The notes under the pieces are model-generated. The model saw only the letters and a program-made list of their open reading frames with translations. It did not search any database and had not been told where the DNA came from. Positions 7,920 through 17,816 of a stretch of 26,716 nucleotides of DNA are shown in pieces; positions within the stretch are counted from its first letter, which is position 1; each line of letters opens with the position of its first letter. The position numbers and the translations under genes were made by a program. The stretch covers positions 1-26,716 of the forward strand of contig JAKALV010000009.1 in NCBI GenBank assembly GCA_021824055.1. Direction: 5' to 3'. This DNA comes from Acidobacteriota bacterium (GTDB lineage Bacteria; Acidobacteriota; Vicinamibacteria; Vicinamibacterales; SCN-69-37).

Positions 7920-10900
7920 TTACCGCCGCTTGCCCATGACGACGCGCACGATGTGCGTGCGGCCGTCGTTAAGGAGCGGCATCGCTGACGGATCGGCCGG
8001 GGCGCCGTCAACCGTCACGGACGCCACGCCGCGGCAGAGGCGCTCCGGGTTGGACACCGAGATCTCATAGCGCGTGTCGAGATGCTTCCAGACAATTTCA
8101 TAGTGCGGCCACGTGGACGGAATGCATGGATCCACGAAGAACGTGTCGCCGCGCCGTCGAAGACCAAGAATACTTTCAAGTCCCGCGCGGTACATCCACC
8201 CGGCCGAGCCCGTGTACCAGCTCCAGCCGCCGCGGCCGCCATGGGGCTGGCGCGCATAGACATCGCCGGCCAGCACGTAGGGTTCCGTCTTGTATCGATC
8301 CACGGCTCCCGGTGTGCGCGTGTGATTGACCGGGTTGAGCGTGTGGAACAACTCGACGGCCTCGTCGCCCCGGCCGAGCTGCGCCACCGCCATCACGAAC
8401 CAGACGGCCGCGTGCGTGTACTGCCCGCCATTTTCGCGCACGCCGGGCGGATACCCTTTGATATATCCGGGCTCCTGCGCGGATCGATCGAACGGCGGCG
8501 TGAGCAGCAGAACGATTTCTGACCCGCGGTCCACGAGACTTGCCCGCGCGGCGTCCATGGCGCGCTCGGCAAATCGTACTGGCACGGCACCGGTCAATAC
8601 GGCCCACGATTGCGAGATCGAGTCGATCCGGCATTCGTCGTTCTGCGACGAACCCAGCGGCAAACCGTTATCGTAGTACCCGCGGCGGTACCACTCGCCG
8701 TCCCACGACAGTTCGAGCGCGTCGGCAATCCGGCGGGCCTCGCGCTGATAACGCTCGGCTCTGGCCTCATCCCCGCGCGCGCGGCAGATCGGCGCAAAGC
8801 TGACGAGCACCTGATACAGGAAGAACCCGAGCCACGTGCTCTCGCCGCGGCCCGCCGCGCCGACAAGGTTCATTCCGTCGTTCCAGTCACCCCCGCCGAA
8901 CAGCGGCAGGCCGTGCGCCCCGGACGTGATGCCCTTCTCGATCGCGCGCACGCAATGCTCGAGCAGGGTGCCCACTTGCGACGACGTGGTGGGCTGACCG
9001 TAGGCTTCGGCGGCGTCCGGCGCGAGCGCGGGTGCTTCGAGAAACGGAATCCGCTCGTCAAAGATGCCCGCGTCCGCCGTCGCGCGAACGTACTCGGCCA
9101 CGACGTACGGCAGCCACAGCAGATCGTCCGAACATCGCGACCGCAGACCGCGCCCGCTCGGTTCGTGCCACCAGTGTTGAACGTCGCCTTCGACAAACTG
9201 CCGGCCCGCCGCGCGCAGGATGTGCTCGCGCGTCAGGTCGGGCCTCGTGAAGAGCAGCGACATCACGTCCTGCAATTGATCGCGGAAGCCATAGGCGCCG
9301 CCCGGCTGGTAATAACCGGTGCGCGCCCACAGCCGGCAACTGATGCTCTGGTACAGCAGCCAGCGATTCATCAGGACATCGAACGAATCGTCGGGGGTAT
9401 GCACCTGAATGGCCCCGAGCGTGCGGTCCCACTGCGCCCGCACCTTCCGCAGAGCCGCCTCCGCGTCACCAACACGCCCGTGACGGCCGATCAAGTCCCG
9501 CGCCTCCGGTTCGTTCGCGCCCTGGCCCAGGAGGAACACGACGGTGTGACTGGCCCCCGGTTCGATCGTGATGACAACATGGAGCGCCGCGCAAGGATCG
9601 AGGCCGGCGCCGAACCGGTTCGACAGCGACGTCCGGCCGAGCGCGGCCGGCAGCGACAGCGAGCCATTGCGGCCGATGAACGACGCGCGATCGCCGGTGG
9701 ACGATCGCGGCGCGTCGCTCGCGCAGGCAAACGCGACGCGGTGCGCGAAGTCGTCGTTGTAGGCCGTCTCTGCGAACACGGCGCCGGTCGCCGAATCAAA
9801 TCGCGTCTTGACGTGAAGCTGCTGCCCGTCGTTGGGTGGTCCAAGAATCCAATCGTTGTAGGCAAACACGCTGAGCGTCCGCCGATGGCCGGACCGGTTC
9901 GTCAGCGTCAGGCGCGAGTACTTCACCGGGTCTTCGGCGTCCACGAAGACGCTGAGGTTGTGCCGGATGCCGCGCGTCGTTCGCGTGAACTCGGTGACGC
10001 CGGCGCCGTGTGAGATCACGATGGGACCGCTCGAGGCCTCGCGCGCCATCGGGCCCGGCGTCGGGCACCACGCCTCGCCGGACTGATCGTCCCGGATGAA
10101 GATGGCCTCCGGCGTCCGGTCCGTGACCGGATCGTTCTCGAACGGCGTCAGCCGGTTCTCCCGGCTGTTGTTCGCCCAGGTATGCGCCGCGCCGGATTCG
10201 GTCACCACGGTGCCGAAATGCGGCGAGGCAATGACGTTCGCCCACGGCAACGGCGTCTGCTCACTGCCATTGAGCACGATCGTGTACGTCTTTCCCTCGT
10301 CGGTGAATCCGCCGCGTCCGTTGGCGAGGCTCATCTCCGGAATATCCGCGGGCTCGCTGCTCACGAACGGCTCGGCCGGAAGGCCGGGCGCGCCGGCGGC
10401 GAACAACGCGGCGGGCTCGGCGCTGTAAACCGCATGGGGCCGATCGAGCTGAGCCCTCAGCTCTCCCCGATCACCGGACAGCACGGCGCGCGCCACCGCA
10501 TTCAGCGCGGTCCGCTCCGCCAGACCGATGCGATCGCCGCGCAACAGGTAGGCGCCGCCAGGCCGGTGCTGCGATGTGCGCCATGGACCGTTGTCGAGCA
10601 GGCCGGTCAGTTGCGCGTGCACTTCATCCAGATAGCCAACCGGATGCTCGTTGAGAATCACGACGTCCGCGACCAGGCCCTTCAGCCGCCAGTACTCCTG
10701 CGCCTGCAGCACCTGCCGCACCAGCGACAGGTCATCGTCCTCCACCACGCGAACGAGAAGGATCGGGAGATCGCCGGAGATTCCGTGCGGCCACAGGCCG
10801 GACTGCGGGAGCTCGTTGGCGGCCAGCGTTGCCTCGTCCGCCCGGAGCGAATTGTCGGCGTAGAGCACGCGCGACGCGAGACGTTCAAACAACAGCGCCT

Positions 10901-13900
10901 CGTCGCTCGTGATTTCCAGGTGGCGCAGGCCACTTTGCGCGTGCGTGAAGGCCAGCGAGAAGGTTCGCGACGTGGCGGCGGGGTCGTGATACTTGCGGGC
11001 GAGCGCCTCGGCCGTTTCGCGATCGGGCGCGATGCCCGTGGCGAAGCACAGGCGCACCGACGCGCCGGGCACCAGTCGAATGCGCTGGCGAAGACTCAGA
11101 ATCGGATCCAGGACGTTGCCGGTCGTCCCGGACAACGCCTGTCCATTGAGCGCAACCGGCGAGCGCGTGTCGCGGCCGCGGCCGATGAACAGCGCACGAT
11201 CGGTTTCCCATTCCACCGGGCTCTGCGGCCGGCCTTCCAGGCTGAGGACGTGCACGGCCCACGTGCTCTGTTCGAGCGCGTGACGCAGCCGCCGGTGACA
11301 CAACAACGCGGTGCTCTCGGGCAGGTACTCGGTGCGCAGGAAGAGCTTGCCGAACGCCGGATGCGCCAGATCCGCCGCGGCAGCGCCGAGAACGATCTCG
11401 ACGTAGCTGGTGACGTCGATTTCTCGAACACGGGAGCCCTGGTTGGTCACGCGCAGCCGGCGCACTTCGACATCGTCTTCGGTGGAAACGGCAATCTCGA
11501 GTTGCGTCGAGATGTCCTCGTCGCGCCGGCGGAACGTCGCCTTCTCGGCGCTGAACGCGACCACGTAGTCATCGGGTTCCCTGGCCGTGGGATGGTACGT
11601 CGCGGACCAGACCGACCCGTCGCGCACGTCCCGCAGATACACGAACGAGCTGCCGGGATCGCACGTGGCATCCCGCCGCGATCGCGTCACCGCAAGGCCG
11701 CGGCAGAAGCTGCTGCCGCCGCCGGCATTGGTCACGACGGAGACGTAGTTGCCGTTCGACAGAAACTGCGCGTGCGGCACCTCCGTGTGCGGCGATCGGA
11801 ACCGCCGTACCGGCAGCGCCGGCACCGGAACGATGACCCGCATCTCGTCGAGCGGCCGCGGCTCGATCGTCGGGGTATGACGCGGTACCCGCTCCTGCAG
11901 CAGGAGCTCGGTGGCCTGCACGCGGCGATCCGCGTGAAAGCGCGCGACCATGCGCCCGCCGTCGAGCGCGTTCGACAACGCCACGAGCGTCATGCCGGCG
12001 TGATGGGCAAAGAATGTCTGGATGATGATGCCGTTCGCGGTGTCGTCGGCCGGCGCGCTCTCGGGCGCCTCGGTCTCCCGTTTGGTGTAGTCGATCGATT
12101 CAAACAGGCCGTACTCGCCTTCAAGACCGGCCGTGGCCAGGCGCCGCAGGTTCGCGGCGCATTCGGCAGGCGCAATGCTGGCGGCGAGCGCCGACGCATA
12201 GGGGGCCACCACGAGTTCGTCGCCGAGTCCGCGTTTCAGGCCAAGACCCGGCACGCCGAACGCCTTGTATTGATACGTGTCGTGCCGGTCAATGACGTTG
12301 TAGGCAGACTCGGAGATGCCCCAGGGCACATCGCGCGCGTCGGCGTAGTTGATCTGGCGGCGCACGACCATTCGGCACGACTCGTCGAGGAGCGTGTCTG
12401 GATAGCTGCGCATGATGAGGTTCGGCATCAAATACTCGAACATCGTGGCGCTCCACGAGAGCAGGACGGGCGCGCCCAGTACGGTGGTGACCGATCGGCC
12501 GAGATGGAACCAATGTGTCTGTGGAACATCGCCCTTCGCGATGGCGATGAAGCTCGCCAGCCGGGCCTCGGACGCAAGCAGATCGTAGTACGACGGGTCC
12601 TGCCGGCCCGGGTTCTCCGCGTCGGCCAACCGGTAGCCGATCGTGAAGAGTTGCCGTTGCGTGTCGAACAGAAACCGGAAGTCCATCGCGTCGCACAACG
12701 CCGCGGCCCTGGCGGCGAGCGCCGACAGACGAGCGTCCGGATGCGGCGCCAACTCGGGCAGCGCCGACGCCAGCGTCAGCAGCGCGCCGGCGAGGTTGCC
12801 ACTGTCGACCGTTGACACGTACGCGGGCGCCAGCGGGGTCAGCGTGCGCGTGTCGTACCAGTTCAAGAGATGGCCCTCGAAACGCTCCAGCCCCTCCACC
12901 GTGGTGAGGGTGGCGTCGATCCGCTCGATCAGCGCGTCGGTCGCGATGAAGCCGAGATCGTGCGCGGCCAGGGTGGCCAAGAGCGACATGCCGATGTTGG
13001 TTGGCGATGTCCGGTGCGCGACCGTGGTGTCGGGCACGAGCTGGATGTTGTCCGGCGGCAGGTAGTGATCGTCCGGCCCAACGAGGGCGTCGAAGTACTT
13101 CCACGTCTTGAGCGCGATGCCCCGAAGGAAATCACGATCGGCCTCGCTCAAGGTGGTGGTTCGCACGGTGACGGGCCGGCTGAGCACGAACGCGATGAAC
13201 GGCGCCGCCACCCAGGCGGCGAGCAGCGGCAGCGCCGTCAGCCACGCAGACGTATGCAGCGCGAGGATCGCAATCAACGACGCCAGCGCGATCGCCGGGC
13301 TCGCGATCATTTGCCGGACAAACACGCCCAGCCGCGGCGTGCCCGCGCGGCCGGCGCTGGCCGCCGCCGTCTCCCATTCGAGCAGCCGGCGGTGCGTCAC
13401 GGCAACCCGGATCACGGTCACCGTGATCGCATGCAGCATGTCGGCGGCCTGCGTGGCCAGGAACGTGAGTTGCAGCGAGGCGCGGGCGGCGGTCGTGTTG
13501 AAGTCCTCGAGAGCGCCCCACACGAATGCCCGCCAGCTTTCACGCGCGGTCGGACCGCCGAGCGTGGCCATGAGCCACATCAACACCGGCAGGCCGATCG
13601 GCGCCAGCGCCATGGCCGTCCAGGTGGACGCGTGGCCGGGCAACCGCGTCCAGCCGAACAGCAGCGCGGCGATCGTCACGGGCGCCATGACGCTGCGGCG
13701 CAGATTGTCGAGGATCTTCCAGCGCGCGATCAGCGGCAGACGATTGCGTTCAACGCCGCCGCGGGTCGGCACAAACGGAAACAGCCACCAGAGAATCTGC
13801 CAGTCGCCTCTCACCCACCGGTGCTGGCGACGCGCGTAGGTGAGCACGCTCGACGGATAGTCATCCACCACTTCAACGTCGGTGACCAGGCCGGTGCGCG

Positions 13901-16127
13901 CGTAGAGGCCCTCGAACAGGTCGTGCGACAACAGCGCGTTCTCCGGCACGCGGCCGGTGAGCGACGCGGTGAACGCGTCAACGTCGTACAGACCCTTGCC
14001 GGTGTAGATGCCCTCGTTGAACAGGTCCTGATACAGGTCGGACACGGCCGTCGTGTATGGATCAACGCCGGTGTGCCCCGCATACGTGCGCGAGAACAAC
14101 GACCCCGCCGCGCTGGCCATCGTCACGCTCACGCGCGGCTGAAGAATGCCGTAGCCCTCGGTCACCCGCCCGGCCGCCGCGTCAAAGAACGGCCGATTGA
14201 GCGGATGCTCGATGATGCCGATGAGTTCCTTGGCGGCGTCACGCGGCAGCCGCGTGTCCGAATCGAGCGTGATGCAGTAGCGCACCAGCGGCAGAATGCC
14301 CAAGGCGCCGACCATGGTTGTGAAGCTCGTGTCGGTGGCGCCGCGCAGCACGCGGTTGAATTCTTCGATCTTGCCGCGCTTGCGCTCCCATCCGATCCAC
14401 GCGTGCTCCGGCGCATTCCAGCGGCGCTCGCGATGAAACAGGAAGAACCGGTCGGCATGCCCGGGTCCGAATCGTCGGTTGAGTTCCTCGATGCCGTCGC
14501 GCGCCGCGGTCAGCAGCGGCGCGTCGGTCGGCAGATCTCGGGCAGCCGCGTCGGTGAAATCACTCAGGATCGCGAAGTGAATGCGCGGGTCCAGGTTGCC
14601 GAGCGCCAGCACTTCCAGGTGCTCGAGCAGGTGCGCGACACCATCGACGCTGGTGAGCAACGTCGGCACGATGACCATGGTTCTGGCTTCGTCCGGAACG
14701 CCGTTCTTGAAGCTCAGCCGCGACAGGCGCCGAGGCGGCAGGGCCCACGCGGTGAAACGCTGCGTCAGCGCGATCGCGATGTCGACGGAGGGAATCAACA
14801 GCAGCAGCAGGATCGTCGACGTTGCCGTGGCCGACGCGTTTGTGTGATGCGCGTAGGCGCTGGCGCCGGCGATCAGGATCAACGCAATTGCCGCGATGGA
14901 CCCAAGGTACAAGGGCGTCGGGTGCGCAAAGACGAATCGGCGCACGCGGCTTCGAACGCCGGGCCGATACGCCACGTCGGCCTCGAGACCGGGCCGGCCC
15001 TGATCCAGCAGGTGATAGCCGACATGCACCTTGCGATTCAGCGAAGCGTCGTCGGAGGCATCACGAAGCGTGGCCACCTGGCGCGCGCTTTCCACCGCGC
15101 GCAGGGCCACGCGCACTTGCGCCTCGCCCGTGGGCAGGGCCAGTTCCTCGACGGCCTGACGCTGGCGATCCCGGCTCAGAAAATCCATCCGGCCGTACGC
15201 GCCGGCCGGATCGCGCTGCAGGACCTGCTCCACAAGACTGACCGACTCGAAGTACTCCTGCCAGTTCAGCGTCGAACAGAGCCGGAGGCTGTTCACCGCG
15301 TTCGACACGGACGCCTGCGCCGCCGCCTCGCGCTGGTGCTCGCTGCGGATGATGTCTTCGGCGGTGGTGTGCTGCGACGCCAGATGCGCATCGATCGCGA
15401 CGCGCACGGCGGAGAGCCGTGGACCATACTCGCGCAACCGGTGCAGGAGCTGGACGACGAAGGCCTGCTCGAGGGCCGGGGGCAGCGGCCGGGCGCGATC
15501 GCCGGCGGCGAGTTCGAGCTGCGACACGTGATCGTCGGCCGCGACCCGCTCGCGACGGGCGCAGATGATCGCGTCGGCGAGGCGGCGCAGGTTCTCGATC
15601 AGCGCCAGCTTGAGCATGCTGGGCCACGCCCACAGCTCGCCGATCGTGAGCGGCGCCACGCGCTGGTAGCTGTTGACGAAGACCGTCAACTGCTGGCGGG
15701 TGAGCCGGCTGTCACTGTGCCGCAGGAGCTCCACGGCCATCGCATAGATGCGCGCCTGGCCCGCGTGTTCGCGGGAGGCCAGCCGGGGCAGCTGCCGGTA
15801 GTACGTGCGCGGCAGATGCTGGCGCACATCCCGGATTTCCGACGCCATGAGGTGGAAATTGTCGAGCAGCCATTCGGCCGCGGGTGTAATGAAGCGGCCG
15901 GCGCGAACATCGGGCGCCAGCGTGCGATAGCTCTCGCGCAGCACCCGCGCGTTGTCTTCGAACCGCGGAAAGATATTGCGGGCGCGCCGCCGCGGATCAA
16001 CCGTAAAGCTCGCGGCGATCGCCAGCGCGCGCTCTTCGAGCCGCTCAATGCTGAGAAGTTCGTCGCGGAATGGTTTGTCGGGCGCTAACCGGGCCGATGG
16101 CCACAGCCGGCGAAGCACGTGAAGCAC
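7920..16127 (-). CDS. ndvB: Cyclic beta-1,2-glucan synthase (NdvB/ChvB/Cgs-like)
   Basis: This very large protein has 2735 residues, close to the roughly 2800 of NdvB/ChvB. These inner-membrane enzymes build linear beta-1,2-glucan from UDP-glucose, control its length and close it to a periplasmic ring. A soluble N-terminal region comes first, then TM segments around residues 405-460. The GT84 glycosyltransferase domain has DSD at 622-624 and RRQHRW ending at W771, the counterpart of QxxRW. More TM segments lie at about 800-1000. A glucoamylase-like domain (about 1020-1450) includes ESAYNVIDRHDTYQYKAFG. The rest is GH94-like, with FRDQLQDV near 2280, DDLLWLP, and GGGDWNDGMN holding D2414 and D2417, the region of the GH94 catalytic acid. 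The start is GTG with GAGGG (16134-16138) 6 nt upstream. The frame is intact. The product linkage is inferred from architecture. Confidence 0.95.
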   Translation of the reverse strand: MLHVLRRLWPSARLAPDKPFRDELLSIERLEERALAIAASFTVDPRRRARNIFPRFEDNARVLRESYRTLAPDVRAGRFITPAAEWLLDNFHLMASEIRDVRQHLPRTYYRQLPRLASREHAGQARIYAMAVELLRHSDSRLTRQQLTVFVNSYQRVAPLTIGELWAWPSMLKLALIENLRRLADAIICARRERVAADDHVSQLELAAGDRARPLPPALEQAFVVQLLHRLREYGPRLSAVRVAIDAHLASQHTTAEDIIRSEHQREAAAQASVSNAVNSLRLCSTLNWQEYFESVSLVEQVLQRDPAGAYGRMDFLSRDRQRQAVEELALPTGEAQVRVALRAVESARQVATLRDASDDASLNRKVHVGYHLLDQGRPGLEADVAYRPGVRSRVRRFVFAHPTPLYLGSIAAIALILIAGASAYAHHTNASATATSTILLLLLIPSVDIAIALTQRFTAWALPPRRLSRLSFKNGVPDEARTMVIVPTLLTSVDGVAHLLEHLEVLALGNLDPRIHFAILSDFTDAAARDLPTDAPLLTAARDGIEELNRRFGPGHADRFFLFHRERRWNAPEHAWIGWERKRGKIEEFNRVLRGATDTSFTTMVGALGILPLVRYCITLDSDTRLPRDAAKELIGIIEHPLNRPFFDAAAGRVTEGYGILQPRVSVTMASAAGSLFSRTYAGHTGVDPYTTAVSDLYQDLFNEGIYTGKGLYDVDAFTASLTGRVPENALLSHDLFEGLYARTGLVTDVEVVDDYPSSVLTYARRQHRWVRGDWQILWWLFPFVPTRGGVERNRLPLIARWKILDNLRRSVMAPVTIAALLFGWTRLPGHASTWTAMALAPIGLPVLMWLMATLGGPTARESWRAFVWGALEDFNTTAARASLQLTFLATQAADMLHAITVTVIRVAVTHRRLLEWETAAASAGRAGTPRLGVFVRQMIASPAIALASLIAILALHTSAWLTALPLLAAWVAAPFIAFVLSRPVTVRTTTLSEADRDFLRGIALKTWKYFDALVGPDDHYLPPDNIQLVPDTTVAHRTSPTNIGMSLLATLAAHDLGFIATDALIERIDATLTTVEGLERFEGHLLNWYDTRTLTPLAPAYVSTVDSGNLAGALLTLASALPELAPHPDARLSALAARAAALCDAMDFRFLFDTQRQLFTIGYRLADAENPGRQDPSYYDLLASEARLASFIAIAKGDVPQTHWFHLGRSVTTVLGAPVLLSWSATMFEYLMPNLIMRSYPDTLLDESCRMVVRRQINYADARDVPWGISESAYNVIDRHDTYQYKAFGVPGLGLKRGLGDELVVAPYASALAASIAPAECAANLRRLATAGLEGEYGLFESIDYTKRETEAPESAPADDTANGIIIQTFFAHHAGMTLVALSNALDGGRMVARFHADRRVQATELLLQERVPRHTPTIEPRPLDEMRVIVPVPALPVRRFRSPHTEVPHAQFLSNGNYVSVVTNAGGGSSFCRGLAVTRSRRDATCDPGSSFVYLRDVRDGSVWSATYHPTAREPDDYVVAFSAEKATFRRRDEDISTQLEIAVSTEDDVEVRRLRVTNQGSRVREIDVTSYVEIVLGAAAADLAHPAFGKLFLRTEYLPESTALLCHRRLRHALEQSTWAVHVLSLEGRPQSPVEWETDRALFIGRGRDTRSPVALNGQALSGTTGNVLDPILSLRQRIRLVPGASVRLCFATGIAPDRETAEALARKYHDPAATSRTFSLAFTHAQSGLRHLEITSDEALLFERLASRVLYADNSLRADEATLAANELPQSGLWPHGISGDLPILLVRVVEDDDLSLVRQVLQAQEYWRLKGLVADVVILNEHPVGYLDEVHAQLTGLLDNGPWRTSQHRPGGAYLLRGDRIGLAERTALNAVARAVLSGDRGELRAQLDRPHAVYSAEPAALFAAGAPGLPAEPFVSSEPADIPEMSLANGRGGFTDEGKTYTIVLNGSEQTPLPWANVIASPHFGTVVTESGAAHTWANNSRENRLTPFENDPVTDRTPEAIFIRDDQSGEAWCPTPGPMAREASSGPIVISHGAGVTEFTRTTRGIRHNLSVFVDAEDPVKYSRLTLTNRSGHRRTLSVFAYNDWILGPPNDGQQLHVKTRFDSATGAVFAETAYNDDFAHRVAFACASDAPRSSTGDRASFIGRNGSLSLPAALGRTSLSNRFGAGLDPCAALHVVITIEPGASHTVVFLLGQGANEPEARDLIGRHGRVGDAEAALRKVRAQWDRTLGAIQVHTPDDSFDVLMNRWLLYQSISCRLWARTGYYQPGGAYGFRDQLQDVMSLLFTRPDLTREHILRAAGRQFVEGDVQHWWHEPSGRGLRSRCSDDLLWLPYVVAEYVRATADAGIFDERIPFLEAPALAPDAAEAYGQPTTSSQVGTLLEHCVRAIEKGITSGAHGLPLFGGGDWNDGMNLVGAAGRGESTWLGFFLYQVLVSFAPICRARGDEARAERYQREARRIADALELSWDGEWYRRGYYDNGLPLGSSQNDECRIDSISQSWAVLTGAVPVRFAERAMDAARASLVDRGSEIVLLLTPPFDRSAQEPGYIKGYPPGVRENGGQYTHAAVWFVMAVAQLGRGDEAVELFHTLNPVNHTRTPGAVDRYKTEPYVLAGDVYARQPHGGRGGWSWYTGSAGWMYRAGLESILGLRRRGDTFFVDPCIPSTWPHYEIVWKHLDTRYEISVSNPERLCRGVASVTVDGAPADPSAMPLLNDGRTHIVRVVMGKRR

Positions 16128-16208
16128 GCAGCACCCTCAGGAACGGGCTTCGATGAGAGCTGGCAGCAGCCGGACGGCCGCCAAGGCCCAGGAAAGCGTT
16201 GAGGTTCG

Positions 16209-16214
16209 AGTATA
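16209..16214 (-). promoter_or_regulatory. Possible -10 element upstream of the glucan synthase gene
   Basis: The minus strand reads TATACT here, 82 nt or more before the GTG start, inside the 114-nt gap between the GT87-like gene and the glucan synthase gene. No convincing -35 box is present at 17 nt. The gap may therefore allow separate transcription, but this is weak evidence. Confidence 0.25.
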
Positions 16215-16241
16215 GCCGCAGGCTGGAGCCCGGCGATCGGC

Positions 16242-17444
16242 TCAGCCAGCGGTGGACAGCATCATGCGCACGGTCCGGCCGGGGTGACGAAGGTCGTCCA
16301 TCACCGTTCTCCAGCCTACTCTGCCGAGGTACCAGACAAGTGTTCCAAACAGCAACACGGTGGCAATGGCCAACGAAGAGCCAAAACGGACATAGGCAGG
16401 GAACAGGACCGGCAGCGCCAGCGCAACCGCCGCCACAACGTTGCGGGGGCCGCGCTTGTCCGGCACCAGGAGCACGATCAGCAGGTGCCGCGCGACGTTC
16501 ATCTTCAGCGCGAGAAACAGCGCAACCGGCACCAGGCCCCAACCCACCCGGTCTTCCATGTCGAACCCGAGCCGGGTCTCGACATACCAGAGCAGCACGC
16601 TGAAAAGACCTCCGATGATGATGGCGCTGGCGAGTTCTGAACGGCCGCCTTTGATGCCCTCCTGAAACTGGTAGATGTAGAGGTAGTTGTCCCAGATGAA
16701 GTACGGCAGCACGAGACCGGCGAGGAGGATGGCGGCGAACAGCAGCGCCGCGCGCCGGCTCATGCCGGAAATGTTCTTGAGGTAGTACAGCGGCGATAGC
16801 TTCATGGTGATCGCGACCGCCATCAGCGCATGGCTGGCGGAATTTCGCGCGCGCGCCAGAACGAGCGCCGCCATGATGACGACCAGCATCACCAGATACG
16901 AGCCGTCCTGCACGTAGACGAAGCGATAGCCGAAGTACGAGAAGTTCAAGTACAGGAGCGGAAACAGGTACCACCGCGTCTGCAGGAAGTAGCGGGCGGA
17001 CCATCCCACGAACACGCACGCGAGCATCAGGATGAGGCCGTAGAACTGGAGGCCGGTCCAGCGGCCGAGCGCGTACAGGCCGGCCTCGGCCCACAGGACC
17101 GCCGGCGGATACGGCGCCGATGCGGCTTTGGACCAGTAGGCCGCTTCCTCCGGAGCCTGGTCCAGCTTCTGTTTCGTGTACATGTCGCCGGGATCGTTCA
17201 GGATCACCTTGGACTCGTACATGTCGGCGACGGTGTCGGAGCCGAACGCCGGCGGTTGCGCGATGTTGCTCAGCAGTGGAACATGCGAGTAATCAACGTA
17301 CTGCCGCGGCACGTGCGGCAGGCACTGATACACCATGGCGACCATGGTGAGGGCGATCGCCAGGTATTGGACCGGCTTGGAAACGTCGAGCAGAAACGCA
17401 TCCGCGCGCGTCACGCTCTGAGCGAAGCCGGAGGTCGCGGTCAA
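16242..17444 (-). CDS. Polytopic membrane protein, GT87-like (DUF2029-type) glycosyltransferase candidate
   Basis: A hydrophobic protein of up to 400 residues with about nine to ten membrane spans. TM1 (PVQYLAIALTMVAMVYQCL) is followed by a long extracytoplasmic loop ending APYPPAVLW. A later AITMKLSPLYYLK loop is like the K-x-x-P region of GT87/polyprenyl-phosphate-mannose-dependent transferases, and WDNYLYIYQFQEG is also of that type. These are pattern-level similarities, so function is tentative. The start is uncertain: the longest frame begins with TTG at 17444, and a GTG at 17414 gives a protein with a normal short N-terminus; neither has a clear ribosome-binding site. It lies 114 nt upstream of the glucan synthase on the same strand, suggesting a related envelope role. 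Confidence 0.75.
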   Translation of the reverse strand: MTATSGFAQSVTRADAFLLDVSKPVQYLAIALTMVAMVYQCLPHVPRQYVDYSHVPLLSNIAQPPAFGSDTVADMYESKVILNDPGDMYTKQKLDQAPEEAAYWSKAASAPYPPAVLWAEAGLYALGRWTGLQFYGLILMLACVFVGWSARYFLQTRWYLFPLLYLNFSYFGYRFVYVQDGSYLVMLVVIMAALVLARARNSASHALMAVAITMKLSPLYYLKNISGMSRRAALLFAAILLAGLVLPYFIWDNYLYIYQFQEGIKGGRSELASAIIIGGLFSVLLWYVETRLGFDMEDRVGWGLVPVALFLALKMNVARHLLIVLLVPDKRGPRNVVAAVALALPVLFPAYVRFGSSLAIATVLLFGTLVWYLGRVGWRTVMDDLRHPGRTVRMMLSTAG

Positions 17445-17816
17445 CGCGAATGAGATTACACGGAGAAGATGGCGGAGAGGGTGGGAGTCTCTTAATCGAC
17501 TTTCTGAATTGCCAAAGAACTCGTCTACTTCTCTCGTAACTCCAGTAAGAACAATGATTTACCGTTCGCAGGTTTTGGCCACGGCCTTCGTTTGCTGCCG
17601 GCCGTTTTCGGATTCCGGCGACGCGATGTCACTCAGAATGTCGCTCACCAGATCAAATACGCCTTGTGAGGATGCGCTCGCCCACGCTACGGGCTGAGCC
17701 GGTGATGTAGCTGGCAAGGAGCATTCGTCAAGGCAAATTGTCGGCTTCTGGAGCCACTTCAATGTTGAAATCGTCAGCGTTGAGGCGGCTAGCTGTTTAC
17801 TCTCTCGCCCATGGCA
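17445..17816. other. Gene-free stretch of lower GC at the edge of an accessory patch
   Basis: I see no supportable gene in these 372 nt. Short open frames on both strands have no motif, ribosome-binding site or good codon bias. Composition is visibly less GC-rich than the flanking envelope genes. At 17470-17490 there is a sequence that matches 17 of 21 bases of the 3' end of the tRNA-Ser(TGA) gene in the same orientation. It may be a decayed integration or recombination scar. Confidence 0.5.
17470..17490 (-). repeat. Degenerate copy of the tRNA-Ser(TGA) 3' end
   Basis: Starting at 17470 the plus strand reads TGGCGGAGAG, then GGTGGGAGTCT. Compared with the tRNA 3' end from 20157, 17 of 21 positions agree and the first ten are identical. 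It is co-oriented with the tRNA and the exact copy at 20001. Chance similarity is possible, since many tRNA 3' ends look alike. Confidence 0.35.

Noticed and set aside
7726..7920. An N-terminal extension of the GT39-like protein up to 7920
   Set aside because: The extension is hydrophilic and unlike family N-termini, and the opposite strand carries a zinc-ribbon pattern; TM1 begins right after the ATG at 7725.
12870..16088. A 1072-codon plus-strand open frame opposite the glucan synthase (and an 877-codon one at 10182-12815)
   Set aside because: They are antisense shadows of a GC-rich gene with intact NdvB motifs; their products are Arg/Gln/His-rich with no domain.
17559..17762. A 67-codon minus-strand frame between the GT87-like and VWA genes
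   Set aside because: No ribosome-binding site, motif or codon bias; it lies in a stretch that otherwise looks non-coding.
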